Below are positions 21,068 to 32,564 of a stretch of 64,000 nucleotides of DNA, piece after piece. The stretch comes from Orobanche coerulescens (lineage: Eukaryota > Streptophyta > Magnoliopsida > Lamiales > Orobanchaceae), in assembly GCA_033398695.1 (NCBI GenBank), contig CM065819.1, positions 2,591,501 to 2,655,500 of the forward strand, written 5' to 3'. Below the pieces are notes generated by a model that was given only the letters and a program-made list of their open reading frames with translations, was not told the origin of the DNA and searched no databases. The position numbers were made by a program, and so were the translations under genes. The first letter of the stretch is position 1; every line of letters begins with the position of its first letter.

Positions 21068-22361
21068 AAGATTCAAAAAGTTCAGAGTATCGGGCACGCA
21101 TACTATCCTCAGTTTCCCACGTGGCCTCTTCAATTCCATGCTTAGACCATTGGACCTTTACTAACGGAATCACTTTCTATCGCAATTGTTTCACTCGACG
21201 CTCTAATATGGTTACCGGTTGCTCTTCATACGTAACATCATCATTAACCTCAATCTCTTGATAATCAATAACATGGGTGGGGTCTGGAACATACTTACAT
21301 AATTGTGAAACATGAAATACAATATGAACATGACCAAGCATTGGAGGTAACGCTAGTCGATAAGCTACATCACCTATCTTGTCCAGAATTTTGAAGGGAC
21401 CAATATAACGAGGACTAAGCTTCCCCTTCTTACAAAACCGAAGGACTCCACGAGTCGGAGATATCTTCAACAACACATGATCTCCTGTCTGAAATTCTAA
21501 TTATCGACGTTGAACATCGGCATATGACTTTTGTCGACTCTGGGCGGTCAACAACCTTTGTCGAATAACAGCGACTTTCTCCCTTGTTTGAATCATCAAG
21601 TCCAGTTCTACTCCAAGTAACTCGTACGGTTCATCCCAAAAAATTGGCGATCTACACCATCTTCCATATAATGCTTCAAATGGAGCCATTCCAATCGAAC
21701 TATGCCAACTATTATTATATGCAAATTCGATCAATGGTAAATGAATCTCCCAATATTCTTTCCAATCCAACGCGCAAGCCCTCAACATGTCTTCCAACAT
21801 TTAGATCGTTCTCTCCGAATGTCCATCCATCTGAGGATGATAAGCAGTGCTAAAATTCAGTTCGGTACTGAGTGCTCGATGTACTGCCTGCCAGAAATGT
21901 GATACAAAACAACCATCGCGATGCGAAACAATACTCTTTGGGGTACTATGGAGTCTCACAATCTCTGCAATGAACAAACTAGCTAACCTCTCTGGTCCTC
22001 AAGTATCTCTAATGCCCAGAAAGTGTGCGGATTTGGTTAACCGATACACGATTACCCAAATCATACTCATTCTGGTTCGCGTCCTTGGCATTCCCACAAT
22101 AAAATCCATCGCGATGTCTTCCCACTTCCATTCCGAAATTGGTAATGGCTGCAACTTTCCGGAAGGTCTTTGATGCTCAGCTTTAACCTGCTGACAAGTC
22201 AAACATTTCGACATGAACTTCGTTACATCTTTCTTCATGTTCGGCCACCAAAAATTTTTCTTCATGTCTTTATACATTTTACTCGTACCCGGATGAATCG
22301 AGTATGAAGTAGAATGTGCTTCATTCAAAATCACTTGCTTTAGATCATCCCGCTTGGGCAC
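21066..22361 (-). pseudogene. E integrase with C-terminal chromodomain-like tail
   Basis: The frame at 22361-21999 has the zinc finger end ([18 protein letters not shown]) and the core start (WEDIAMDFIVGMPRT). At 21800-21501 it has the late core (SWHSSIGMAPFEALYGR). At 21476-21177 it has [33 protein letters not shown] and VFHVSQL, running to a chromodomain-like tail. Stops lie at about 22000, 21800 and 21480. It joins cDNA to host DNA; the tail is thought to guide insertion to heterochromatin in chromoviruses. Confidence 0.88.
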
Positions 22362-22379
22362 ACAAGTTCTACCTCGAAA

Positions 22380-23021
22380 TCAAAGAACTCCATCTTCATC
22401 GATTAAGAATCTAGGAGCTTTTCCTTTAACGACGTCTTCCTGAAGCTGTATAAATAAGGGATCGTCTAACTGGTTGGACTCAATATCTTCCATCATGGAG
22501 GACGTGACCTCAAGGAAACATAATTGTCCTTGAGTTACTTGAGGCCAAACTTCAATTTCCAAATCAATCAACTCTCGTCTGAGCTCCAGTTGAATGGTAA
22601 GTAATTCCAACTTCTGCAACACGACTGACTTGCGGCTCAAAGCATCGACAACAACATTCGCTTTGCCTGGATGGTAAAGGATGTCAAGATCATAATATTT
22701 AATCAATTCTAACCATCGCCGCTGGCGCATATTAAGCTCCTTCTGAGTGAATATATAGTTCAAGCTCTTATGATCCATATACACTCGACAAGAAGAACCA
22801 TATAAATAGTGCCTCCAAATCTTCAATGCAAACACTATAGCGGCTAGCTCCAGATCATGGGTAGGATAATTCATCTCATATGGCTTTAATTGGCGAGATG
22901 CATACGCAATTACTTTGTCATTCTGCATCAATACGCATCCCAATCCTTGTTTAGAAGCATCACTATCAATAATGAAACCTTCAGTTCCCTGTGGTAATGT
23001 CAAGACTGGTAACATAGTCAA
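22380..23021 (-). pseudogene. E RNase H
   Basis: A 213-codon open frame covers [58 protein letters not shown] and [14 protein letters not shown]. The DSDAS start carries the first catalytic Asp, and ELAAI the Glu. It lies between RT and integrase as expected. A stop separates it from the integrase zinc finger. Confidence 0.9.
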
Positions 23022-23093
23022 CCGCTTCTTTAACTCATCAAAACTCCTCTGACACTCATCACTCCATTTGAATTTCTGAGTTTTCTGTAATAA

Positions 23094-23948
23094 TTAAGTG
23101 AGCGGTCGAGCAATTTTTGAGAATCCCTCGACAAATCGACGATAATAACCGGCTAATCCCAGAAAACTCCCAACTTCCTTAACATTCCATGGGGGCTCCC
23201 AAGCTAGGACTACTTCAACCTTTTGAGGGTCTACTCGAACACCATCGGCTGATATAATGTGACCAAGAAAAGAAACTTCTTTCAGCCAGAAATCGCACTT
23301 AGAAAACTTAACATAAAGCTTATCAGCCCTCAAAATACTCAACATAATTCTCAAGTGTTCAGCATTCTCCGTCTCGTTCTTGAAATAGATTAAGATATCA
23401 TCAATAAACACCACCACAAATTTATCGAGATATTCGATAAATGTTTTGTTCATAAGTTGCATAAATGCTGCCGGAGCATTCGTCAAACCAAAAGGCATGA
23501 CTACAAATTCATAATGCCTATATCTCGTTCAGAATGCCGTTTTTAGAATATCAGAATCCCGAATTCGCAGCTGATAATATCCCGATCTCAAGTCAATCTT
23601 AAAGAAAACCGTAGCCCCTTGCAATTGATCAAATAGATCATCTATTCTAGGCAACGGATATTTGTTCTTGATAGTGAGTTTATTCAGCTCACGGTAGTCA
23701 ATACATAACCGCAATGATCCATCTTTCTTTCGTACAAACAATACTGGTGCACCCCATGGAGACGCACTAGGACGAATATAACCTTTGTCCAATAGTTCGC
23801 CCAATTGTTTCTTCAACTCTTGCATTTCTGATGGGTCCATTCTATATGGTGCCTTGGATATTGGCGCCACATTAGGTTCTAGTTCGATAACGAACTCCAC
23901 CTCACGATGTGGCGGTAATCCCGTCAAATCATCTGGAAATTCATTCAC
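23094..23948 (-). pseudogene. E reverse transcriptase
   Basis: Two frames in series: 23948-23529 with [52 protein letters not shown]; and 23498-23094 with [18 protein letters not shown] and the catalytic [13 protein letters not shown]. One stop near 23525 separates them. It is typical of chromoviruses. Confidence 0.92.
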
Positions 23949-24135
23949 AGTTGGGATAGAAGATAACTAAACTCTGCCAGATTCTGTCTTCATTGCGTAA
24001 CACCAATAACCGGTACAACCTTCGTTCAACAATTTCATAGACTTCATGGCTCGGATAATATTTCCAGAAGTACCAGGTTTCTACCCTTCAAAAACATATT
24101 CAGCACCATCTTGATCAAATGATCGAGATTATCTT

Positions 24136-24480
24136 TCAACGATAATCCATTACTGCCCTATGACGATCTAACCAATTATCACCGAGAAATAAATCTTCTC
24201 CCTTCATATCAATCACAATCAAATCGGATGACCAATCTCTACCGCCGATGGTTACAGGACAATTGATAATCTCTCGATCCTGAACTATCCCTTCCCCACT
24301 CGGCAGTCCAACAATAAAAGGTTCGCATGTAGAAAGACCGTCAAGACCCAAACGATTCACACAAGACAATGATATAAAAGAATGAGTAGGTCCAGAATCA
24401 AACAATACATCTACCGGGTGCATAGAAATATAAAGGATACCTGACGTAGTAGCTGCCCCTACGTCCTCAGTTCGCATCAT
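24136..24480 (-). pseudogene. E aspartic protease
   Basis: [19 protein letters not shown] carries the D-S-G active site, with Pro in place of the usual Ala after Gly. GDNWLDRHRAVMDYR marks the end of the domain. The frame is continuous with the gag zinc knuckles upstream (24136-25143) and is followed by a decayed linker to RT. Confidence 0.85.
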
Positions 24481-25619
24481 CTTATACTGTAGGGTTGGAG
24501 CTGATCCAATGCTAGGTGCATCCTTATGCTCGATCTTACCTCTTCCACTGCCGCATCCGACAGTTGGCTGACCCGTAACTGTCCCTGCTGGAGTAGGAGA
24601 CTGTTTAGAGAAGATTCTGCCCACTGACTCACAATATAACGCACGATGATCCTGCTTCCCACACTTAAAACAATCAATGGGGCGAGAAGTGCAACAAGAA
24701 CTGATATGTCCCAGATTTCCACAATTAAAGCAAACTTTTGGCGCTCCTCCACTAGGCTGAGGGGAACCAACAGAAGAATGCACATAAGGTTGAGGCCTAC
24801 GCGATCCGCTGCCTCGAAAACTACCAGAAAATTTTGGTTTCTTTGAGCTCGAAACCACAGGAACCGTAACTGACACCATCTCATAAGCGAGCGCTCTGTC
24901 CTCGTATTCTCTCAAAGCAGTACACCCAAGGCCCGCCATATACTTTTGGACCTCCGGTTTCATACTAGCATCGAAATGAAGTATCTTGTCTATTTCATCC
25001 TTAACCTGATCTTGGACATACACTAACTGTTTGTTGTACGTCTTGATTGCCTCGGAAATAGGAACATCCTCGGGTTGCACTCTGAAAAATTCACTGACTC
25101 TTGCTAACTGTACCGGCGCTGGACAATACTGAGCTTCCATCAATTCTTTTAATTCTTCCCAAGTGACATCGCGGTCACTAAGCTTAACAGCTCTCCACCA
25201 ATCCGATGCGTCATCAACCGTCAGATATTAAGCAATCGTGACTCTCTTGGCTTCTGGGAAGCCAATACCGGCAAAGATCTTTTCCAGCTCAATTAACCAA
25301 TGATCCCAGTTGTTCGCATCACCGGACCATCGAATCTGGGAGGGTTCATCTTCATAACTTTTTGAAGCCATCGATCCTCAACCGTCCTGCCAGTATTAAT
25401 ATTCTGCACCACTTGCGCCAGTTGGTGCAGTTGCGTTACGACTTGTTGAAGAACGTTAGGCACTTCGGCCTCCAAACCTCCATCTGAACCTCCCGAAGGG
25501 ATCGGGTCTAACCTAGTCGCAGAACGAGATGCCGATTCTGAAATGGATCTCTCAGACTCGGATACTACTACTCTGCCACGGCCTAGGCTGCGTTGACAGA
25601 TAGCTCTACCTCTCGGCAT
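24481..25619 (-). pseudogene. E gag with two zinc knuckles
   Basis: The start is taken at 25619 (MPRGRAICQ), because the longer open frame to 25757 runs into the leader. Capsid blocks (DRWLQKVMKMNPPRFDGP, LMEAQYCPAPVQLARVSEFF) lead to two zinc knuckles, CFNCGNLGHISSCC and CFKCGKQDHRALYC. A frameshift near 25300 and a TAA near 25230 break it. Confidence 0.87.
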
Positions 25620-25837
25620 ACCGAAGAATAAGAATGGTTCAACAAGAAAACAATTACAACAATAGATTGCACAATGACAAAGATAATTACTTCCGAAGGA
25701 AAGAAGCAACCAACATCCGAAGAGTCTCCAAGCACAGGCAACACGGGGTGGTAACATGCCAATGATATCGTAGACAATGACTGATTCAATTTAACAGACC
25801 CGAAAACACCGACAACCTAGGTATCCATAAACCTACG

Positions 25838-25849
25838 GCTCTGATACCA
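25838..25849 (-). other. E primer-binding site, tRNA-iMet type
   Basis: TGGTATCAGAGC on the minus strand, five bases inside the 5' LTR, is the common plant iMet primer site. Confidence 0.92.
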
Positions 25850-26274
25850 TATTCTTTAACACCCCCGTGATTTACGGAGATATTACAGCGCCGTAGATTC
25901 CTTTTGGGAACCTACCAGGCTTTGACCAACATAAAACACATTAACAAACATCAACTGAGACATCAATACGTATAAAACAAACAACACCCTTAGTACGACA
26001 TAAATCCTAAGATAGTACATTACATAATCCGTTCGATCGCAACAAACACAATGACTCAATTTGATCCAACCACAACATCAACAACCATCATTAAACGCAA
26101 ATTACATCACGTGACAGTACCCGCGCGAGTACAAAACCAAAACTCGACTATGACCACGACCATACGACCACCGACTCAAAATAGTGCACGATATCAATGC
26201 TGCCCACCAAGCTCGTGTCCGCCCTATGCTGGCTCTCCCACTGGACCTGTACCTTAATACACAAAAGTATATCC

Positions 26275-26288
26275 ACCCCCGAAGGGGT
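26275..26288 (-). promoter_or_regulatory. C4-loop-G4 hairpin in E 5' LTR
   Basis: In element sense ACCCC-TTCG-GGGGT: a 5-bp stem closed by a C(UUCG)G tetraloop in RNA, an exceptionally stable type. Identical in F. Confidence 0.65.
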
Positions 26289-27203
26289 CAGCAAAAGCCG
26301 GTGCAAGTACAATGATTCTAGAATATGTACAACAAGTGAATAATCATCATAAATCACAGAAATCATAGTGCCATCACAATTATTCTGGAATATCATACCA
26401 CAATCATCATCACAAAACAACCTTCCGAGCTATACTGGCCCTGTACCTCTCGAGCAAGATACATACCCTAGGGACACCTCGTCAGGCCCTCCCTAGTGTA
26501 TAGCCCAACCGAGTGATCCGTAGGGAAACGCAGCCTACCAGACCCCAGGGGACCCTCACTGGTTTTACTCGGCTCGCACACACTCAATCAACAAATGGCA
26601 CAATTCACATTTTCTGAAATCATCATTTTTCACATATTCACACGAAGTACATTAAACACAATCAAAGTACTTGCCTCAATTCGAATGACACTGGAAACAA
26701 CAAATGGATGAATATACGATCTGAACTTCCTTCAACAAATCGACCTTAACACAATGAAATACCGGATCAAAACACATCACCATGGAAACGGAGGGATTCA
26801 TCCTAAGTTCTACCCTTAGGAACATTTAATCGGACACTATGGGGGCGGAGTCGATTATACAACATTTAACGGATGAAAACTAGAAACAAAATCTATATAC
26901 TTCAATGGAAACAAGGGATTATGACTTCATAATCATAGTCTAACACAAAACAAGGCCAAGACGGACCAGAGAAGAAAAATCTTAACAAATCCCAAAATTT
27001 ACAAAAACTAGGGATTGAACAACTTTTACCTTGATTTGAATGATAAACTTGATGAAATCTTGTTAGATTGAGACCAGGAACTCAAAAATGTTGTTAGATG
27101 GTGAAATCTGGTCGAAATCCACACCTTCCCACGCTACAAAATCGCTCAGCCGCCGGAAGAGAGGAAGAAGAAGTGAAAAATGACATTTCTATAACCTGCC
27201 CCC

Positions 27204-27211
27204 TATATATA
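27204..27211 (-). promoter_or_regulatory. TATA box of E 5' LTR
   Basis: TATATATA, 13 bp from the first array site. Confidence 0.7.
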
Positions 27212-27224
27212 CACTAGGTAGGAT

Positions 27225-27631
27225 TAGCGCACGCTACGGATAAAATTGAGCATGCACTAACGGGTTAAAGGAGGTGCACTGTAGAGGAAATGGCAGTCCA
27301 GAACCTTCTATCTGACTCCGATAGCGTGCGCTAGCTATCGCCACTAGCGCACGCTAGCTACACAATAGCATGCGCTACCTGCTAGTACCTGCAGTCCAGA
27401 AACGTTTCTTCCCTCACTGACCTGCCGATTTAGCACGCGCTACCTTACTAATAACGTGCGCTAGTCGATCAAAACAGTGTATGCTAATCCATCCATAACG
27501 TGCACTAACGCCCCATTCCAGAGTCCAGAAAGCTCACTGCCCAGCAGGCTTAGCGCGCGCTATGCATAACAGTGGCGTGCGCTACTCACACATAGTTAGC
27601 GTGCGCTAGGAATACAGTCTAGCATGCGCTA
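27225..27631 (-). repeat. Quartet palindrome array of E 5' LTR
   Basis: Same plan as 20420-20847 but one quartet has lost a unit (near 27320-27355). Sites include TAGCGCACGCTA, TAGCGCGCGCTA and decayed forms such as TAGCATGCGCTA, where CG has become CA or TG. Confidence 0.82.
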
Positions 27632-27815
27632 ACTGCTACTCTCCAGAATTAAATTCGCAAAGTCCGGCCAAAACGAGCATAATCCGAAAATAACAAAACT
27701 CAATAATTACCAACCAAGAACATACCAAGGTCAATCATCAATACATACGATCCAAATAACCACAATACCACAAAATACATCTAAAACAACACTCATAAAA
27801 TACCCGGATATTACA

Positions 27816-27820
27816 GAACT
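27816..27820. repeat. Target-site duplication of E (right)
   Basis: GAACT, pairing with AAACT at 19052-19056. Confidence 0.8.
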
Positions 27821-29225
27821 CAAGTGGTCGCCGATGGTTGTCTGCATAAGACTTATGCCGTCTTTGAGCTGTTAACAAATGACTCCTAATCAGGGTGACC
27901 TTCTCACGAACTGCTAACAACAGATCCGGTTTCATAACTAGAGATTTAGATAGGTCGTCCCAACATAAAGGGGACCTACAACGACATCCATACAATGCCT
28001 CATAAGGTGCCGTCTGAATCGAAGCATGCCAACTCTTATTGTAGGTGAACTCGAGCAAAAGTAGTTGGGCTTACCAATCGTCCTTCCACTCGAGAGCATG
28101 CCCTCAACATATCCTCCAGAGTTTGGATAGTCCTCTCAGACTGGCCATCGGTATGAGGATGAAATGTCGTACTGAAGTTCAACTGCGTACCCATCGCATG
28201 ATGAACTGCTTTCCAGAAATGTGACACGAACCGTCCGTCACGATCCGATACAATACTTATGGGAGTACCATGTAACCTTACAATCTGTTTAATGAATAGC
28301 TGGTCCAACCTATCGGGACCCCACATGTCTTTAATCTCCAAGAAATGGGCTAATTTGATCACACAATCCAAAATCACCCAAATCGTATTCATACCTCGGC
28401 GACTCGTCAATAAATTAGTGATAAAATCCATCGATATGTCCTCCCACTTCCATTCGGGGATCGGGAGTGGTTTCAGCATACCTGCTGGTCTATGATGCTC
28501 AATTTTAACATGCTGACATGTCAAACATCTCGAAACGAATTCTACAACTTCTCGTTTTATGTTACCCCACCAATAACATTGCTTCAAATCTTTATACATC
28601 TTGCTAGACCCCGGTTGAATGTAGTATGGGGTAGCATGAGCCTCTCTCAGAATAGAGTTTCTCAATTCTTCATCTGCCGGTACACATACTCGATTCTTCA
28701 AACATATCAGTCCATCCTCATCGATCACAAATCCAGGGGCTTTCCCCTCAGTTAATTCATTCCGAATCCGAGATAAGAACGAGTCTGTAACCTGCTTCGA
28801 TATGATTATATCGTCAAGGGGCGAAGAAATCTCAAGTGTGCAAAGTTGTCCCTTAACAAGTTGTAACTAGACTTCAATCACCATCCTCAAAAGTTCTAAC
28901 TGTAATTCTCTTTGAGCTATCAAGCAGGCAATCATTTGCTCCTGCATTGTCTTGCGACTCAGGGCATCGGCAACCATATTTGCCTTCCCCGGATGGTATA
29001 GGATTTCAATGTCATGATAATTAATCAGCTATAGACACATCATTTGTCTCATGTTCAACTCTTTCTGAGTAAAAATATATTTCAGACTCTTGTGATCCGT
29101 AAAAATCTGACAAGTAGCTCCATACAAATAGTGGCGCCAAATTTTCAAAGCAAACGCCATGGTTGCTAGCTCCAAGTCATGGGTCGGGTAATTGACCTCA
29201 TAGGGTCACAACTATCTTGAATCTA
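27816..29225 (-). pseudogene. Chromovirus D integrase and RNase H
   Basis: Continuation of D beyond E. The frame at 28728-28036 covers the integrase zinc finger (REAHATPYYIQPGSSKMYKD, FVSRCLTCQHVKIEHHRP) and core ([37 protein letters not shown]). The frame from 28058 covers SWHASIQTAPYEALYG. Above 28760 RNase H blocks follow with more stops, as far as [13 protein letters not shown] near 29200. In the last readable codons Gln and Arg codons (CAG, CGA) have become stops, as expected for decay of methylated cytosine. D is lost at about 29225. Confidence 0.85.
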
Positions 29226-29399
29226 GATTTTGTTTCAGTCTCTACCAATTAAGGGAACGAAAGTAAGGCCTGGAAGATTTTTTAGCTCAAATTTTCCAGC
29301 GAGGGATTTTTCCGAAAACCGTGAGATTTCTAGCAAGAGGTAGCTTCCAAACAACGTTTTGTTCGTTGGTCAAACTTGTTTTGAAAAATGCTCCGATAT
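29226..29399. other. Junction between D and LINE, unassigned
   Basis: Neither the D RNase H frame nor a LINE frame can be read here. The exact joint lies somewhere in this stretch. Confidence 0.4.
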
Positions 29400-29875
29400 G
29401 GGGTTATCGGGCTACCAATTTACATGGGAAAGAAGTAGGGGAAAGCCTAATTGGATAGAGGAAAAGCTCGCCTGAGCCGTATGTAACGATAGGTGGAAAT
29501 AATATTTTTCGATGGCCAAAGAAGAGAACATCCGTATGTTTTCATCTGATCACAGCACAATTCTCCTCAACTGCAAGGGTGCCGACAAACTCAAGGCTGG
29601 CAAACTTTTCACGTTTGAAAATGCATGGCTTGAAGAAGATGAATGCAGAATTGAAGAAGATGAATGCAGAAATATTGTTACTACTGCGTGGTTGAATTCG
29701 ATCGGCGCCATTTTACCAGCGAGACTCCGGTACTGTAGTGATAAGTTGCTCGTTTGGGGTAGAGAAAAGTACAGAAAGTATACTAAGGCTATTGCAGAGC
29801 ATAAACGTCAATTAGAATCACTAAGGGGACACTGGGATCCGGACTCCCTAGCTAAATTCCAGGCTTTAGACAATG

Positions 29876-29895
29876 AACTCAAATCTTCTATTTCA
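29876..29895. repeat. 20-bp target duplication of the inner LINE (left)
   Basis: AACTCAAATCTTCTATTTCA is repeated exactly at 30284-30303. Confidence 0.92.
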
Positions 29896-30283
29896 TTATG
29901 GGAGTCTAATGATTGGGAGGAGATTCTGGCGTTCGCAGTAAAGCAAGGTACTCAAATATCGACCTTTGCTGCTAAATACTCGTTACAACTTGCTGTTCAT
30001 TCCATATGGAGGGAAATGAACAATAGGAGACATGGTCAACAACATGTTTCGGCCCATCAACTTGGGAAGATGTTGGATAAAATGATAAGAAACAGGCTGA
30101 GCACAATACAAGAACTGGGTGAGGGGACGTTTTGCGAGGCGCTATCTTTCTAGTTCTCTACCAGAGGATTATAAGTTTATATAGATTTATTTAAATTCAT
30201 TCTTTACATTCTAAAACCGTCCTGAAAAACGTTGATGTAAAAAAGGTTTTTTTGAATATATTTTAACATATTTTCTAAAAAAT
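29896..30283 (+). mobile_element. 5'-truncated LINE inserted in the LINE
   Basis: Between two exact 20-bp repeats lies a 388-bp insert. Its plus strand encodes the C-terminal end of a LINE ORF2 (LAVHSIWREMNNRRHGQQ, a stop at about 30151) and then an AT-rich 3' end with CTAAAAAAT, but no long poly-A. This is the form of a target-primed, 5'-truncated LINE copy. The 213-codon ORF at 29512-30153 is therefore a chimera of two LINEs, not one gene. Confidence 0.8.
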
Positions 30284-30303
30284 AACTCAAATCTTCTATT
30301 TCA
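30284..30303. repeat. 20-bp target duplication of the inner LINE (right)
   Basis: Exact copy of 29876-29895. The outer LINE frame resumes directly after it. Confidence 0.92.
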
Positions 30304-30851
30304 AAGCGAAATTTACTGGCAACAACGGGCTAAACAAATTTAGCTACGTGAAGGCGATCGAAATTCTAAATTTTTCCACAGCTACGCCTCTGTTCGACGC
30401 CGCAAAAACCAAGTTACCAAGCTCAAAGACTCGGATAACCAGTGGCAGGAAGGAGAAGGCATGTACAATTTAATTCTGGATATTTTCATAGCATATACAC
30501 CACCAATAACAACAATAATACTAGCCTCATCGACCGTATTCAATCTTGTGTTACCGCAGCACATAATGATCAGTTAACTCGTCCCTATACTGAAGAAAAA
30601 TTCAAGATCGCCCTCTTTGAGATTCATCCCCATAACCCGAATTTTTTCAGTTTTTCTGGAATGATATCGGTCGAGACGTCACTAGTTTTGTTCTCCAGTG
30701 CCTCAACGGATACGCGATGCCGAACGAACTGAACGACGCTCTCGTGGTCCTCATACCCAAAAAATCCAGTCCTGAGTTCGTCTCCTTTTGTCCCATCGCT
30801 CTCTGTAATGTCATTTACAAAATCATCGCCAAAATCATCACCAACCGACTG

Positions 30852-31955
30852 TGTTGGGAAAAAATACTGACTAACGTCACGTCACAACGAATAAAGCGGA
30901 ACCTCGTTTGACAAATTCCCACTCTTCAATCGTAACTTCGTGGTTACCGACGAGTAGAGCACCAATTACAACTCGATAAAATAATACAAATGATATTCGA
31001 AAGCAATAAACAACGAGACACAATTTTAGCGTGGAAAATCTCTCAAGACGAGAGTAAAAACCACGGGACCGAAGCCGCTTAAAATCCACTATCACCAATA
31101 CACACAAATACACAATCGTCCCTAATACAAACTAGGGGTATACACCAATCGTCAAATACTTGGTAATAAATGTTCTTCAAGTATTTGGAATCAATAACAA
31201 CAACAAGATCGATAACAAAAAACAACCGCAAATGGCTTACACAAAGAGCTAACGAAATAACCATACTTCCGGACTCAAAAACTCGATCTACACTGGTGAA
31301 AAGATTTGCCCAATAACTACCAAGCTCTTGTCAAAAGATCACGACGATCCGACCGATAAATCTCCGGGAAAATGAAAGTTTGTATTTCTCTCTCTTGTTT
31401 CTCTCTCGATCTCTCTCTTGCTTGTTCTTAAGTGTGTAGATAAAAAGTAATGATGAACTCCCGTTCCAAACTGCATAAAATGAAAAAACATGTGCAAGGT
31501 TGACTCGTGTGCCGCGGCCCAGCCCAAGTGTGCCGCGGCACACAGCGCAAAAATGCGCCCAGGTATCCGGCCGGGGCCGCGGCCCAGCAGGAGTGTGCCG
31601 CGGCCCGTAGTACAGGCGACTTTGGCCAACTGAAGCAACAACTGGGGGCCGCGGCTCGGCAGGGATGTGCCGCGGCCCAGGGTGATCGGCAGGACCCGGC
31701 ATGGGGCGCTCGGCAGGATCCGGAAGGGGTGTGCTCGGCAGGGGCCGCGGCCCAGCCGGCTGGGGCCACGGCCCAGTACTGCCTCGGCCAATTTCAAGGA
31801 AATTCCGGGCGGCGGCTGCTCTGTGTGCATGCGGCCTACTGCAAAGTGAGAAAAAACTTCTTTTCGAGCGAAGTGCCACGGACCGGAGGGTTTGTACCGT
31901 GGCCCGGAGTCCGGTCGACTCCGAAAAAGCCTATATTTCTGAAATTACTCCTACA
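30852..31955 (-). repeat. Copia 3' LTR
   Basis: Begins TGTTGGGAAAAAATAC and ends CTCCTACA. Contains the GCCGCGGC palindrome pairs at 31509-31774. Long GC-rich open frames on both strands here (31331-31879 and 31507-32175) come from the palindrome cluster and are not genes. Confidence 0.92.
31509..31774 (-). repeat. Paired GTGCCGCGGCAC-type palindromes of Copia LTR
   Basis: Sites start at 31509 and 31530, 31574 and 31595, 31646 and 31667, 31742 and 31763: each pair is exactly 21 bp apart, with pairs 65-96 bp apart. Cores are GCCGCGGC with ends GTG-CAC or GGG-CCC. Spacers carry TACAGGCGACTTTGGCCAAC, very like spacers in the unrelated Gypsy element G. Confidence 0.85.
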
Positions 31956-31970
31956 AATCTCCCCCTTTCC
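31956..31970 (-). other. Copia polypurine tract
   Basis: GGAAAGGGGGAGATT on the minus strand abuts the 3' LTR (TGTAGGAG). Confidence 0.9.
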
Positions 31971-32564
31971 GGAATATAGGAAGAGTTCGCCATCCCGGCG
32001 ATCGAACAACACACTTTCACCTTATCTATACTTAACACCTTCGTTAACATATCGGAACCATTATCATCGGTATGAACTTTATCAAGTTCAAACAAACCAT
32101 CCTCCAAAGCATCTCGGATCCAATGATACCTCACATCGATATGCTTCATTCTCTTGTGAAAAGTCGCATTCTTAGCCAAATGAATCGCACTTTGACTATC
32201 ACAAAGAACTACATAACGTCGTTGTCGGAAGCCTAGCTCTCGTAAAAAACATTTTTAACCATAAGAGCTCTTTGCTCGCTTCCACCGCCGCAATATACTC
32301 GGCCTCCGTTGTAGACAAGGCAACGCACTTTTGCAATCTTGATTGCCATGACACGACTCCCCCTGCAAACGTCATCAAATAACCGGAAGTGGATTTTCGG
32401 TTATCTTCATTTTCGGCCATATCCGAATCGGAATATCCAACAGGCATTGCTTTCCCGTTTCCAAACGTAATCCCCAATTTGGATGTACCCCGTAAATATC
32501 TAAATATCCATTTTACGGCTTCCCAATGCTTCTTACCCGGATTCGATAGAAACCGGCTCACCAC
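31971..32564 (-). pseudogene. Copia RNase H
   Basis: Frames 32564-32199 and 32179-31931 read GYSDSDMAENEDNRKSTSGY, SWQSRLQKCVALSTTEAEYI, KHIDVRYHWIRD and SDMLTKVLS, the usual Copia RNase H order. A frameshift near 32190 joins them. The second frame stays open through the polypurine tract into the LTR. Confidence 0.9.

Larger units (their letters stand above)
19057..27815 (-). mobile_element. Complete Ty3/Gypsy chromovirus E (Tekay-like)
   Basis: LTRs at 19057-21031 and 25855-27815 enclose gag-pol on the minus strand, with an iMet primer site and a purine tract. It sits in the integrase of D. The two LTRs differ visibly at many positions (for example within the first 120 bp), so it is older than H or the Athila-type element. 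Pol carries stops and frameshifts. Confidence 0.92.
25855..27815 (-). repeat. E 5' LTR
   Basis: Partner of 19057-21031. Its first bases read TTTAAC instead of TGTAAC, a point change in the terminal dinucleotide. It carries the hairpin at 26275-26288, a TATA at 27204-27211 and the array at 27225-27631. Confidence 0.92.
5552..29225 (-). mobile_element. Ty3/Gypsy chromovirus D (Tekay-like), interrupted and truncated
   Basis: D is present as one 3' LTR (5552-6427 plus 16842-18593) and the 3' half of pol (18626-19056 plus 27816-29225). The Athila-type element splits the LTR and chromovirus E splits the integrase. D begins TGTAACACCCC in the old Copia gag at 5551/5552 and is lost near 29225 inside RNase H, where LINE-like sequence begins. 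Its second LTR and gag are not in the window. Being the host of two complete insertions, it is older than both. Confidence 0.85.
29400..30851 (+). mobile_element. L1-type LINE fragment, host of a second LINE
   Basis: The plus strand reads the end of an apurinic endonuclease (GLSGYQFTWERSRGKPNW, then MFSSDHSTILLN), the linker (FTFENAWLEEDECR) and, after the inner insertion, the start of RT (QQRAKQI, LREGDRNSKFFHSYASVR, ELNDALVVLIPKKSSPEF, PIALCNVIYKIIAKIITNRL). Several stops and a frameshift near 30640 break it. It is cut at 30852 by the Copia element. The rest, including the YADD active site, lies outside the window or is lost. Confidence 0.85.

Noticed and set aside
24477..24884. 135-codon minus-strand ORF overlapping E gag
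   Set aside because: Shadow of the gag zinc-knuckle frame; no motif of its own.
29512..30153. Single 213-residue protein
   Set aside because: A 20-bp target duplication shows that its last 85 codons belong to a second LINE.
31331..32175. Several long overlapping ORFs on both strands, rich in Ala, Arg, Pro and Gly
   Set aside because: They arise from the GCCGCGGC array of the Copia LTR; openness on both strands and in several frames is a GC effect.
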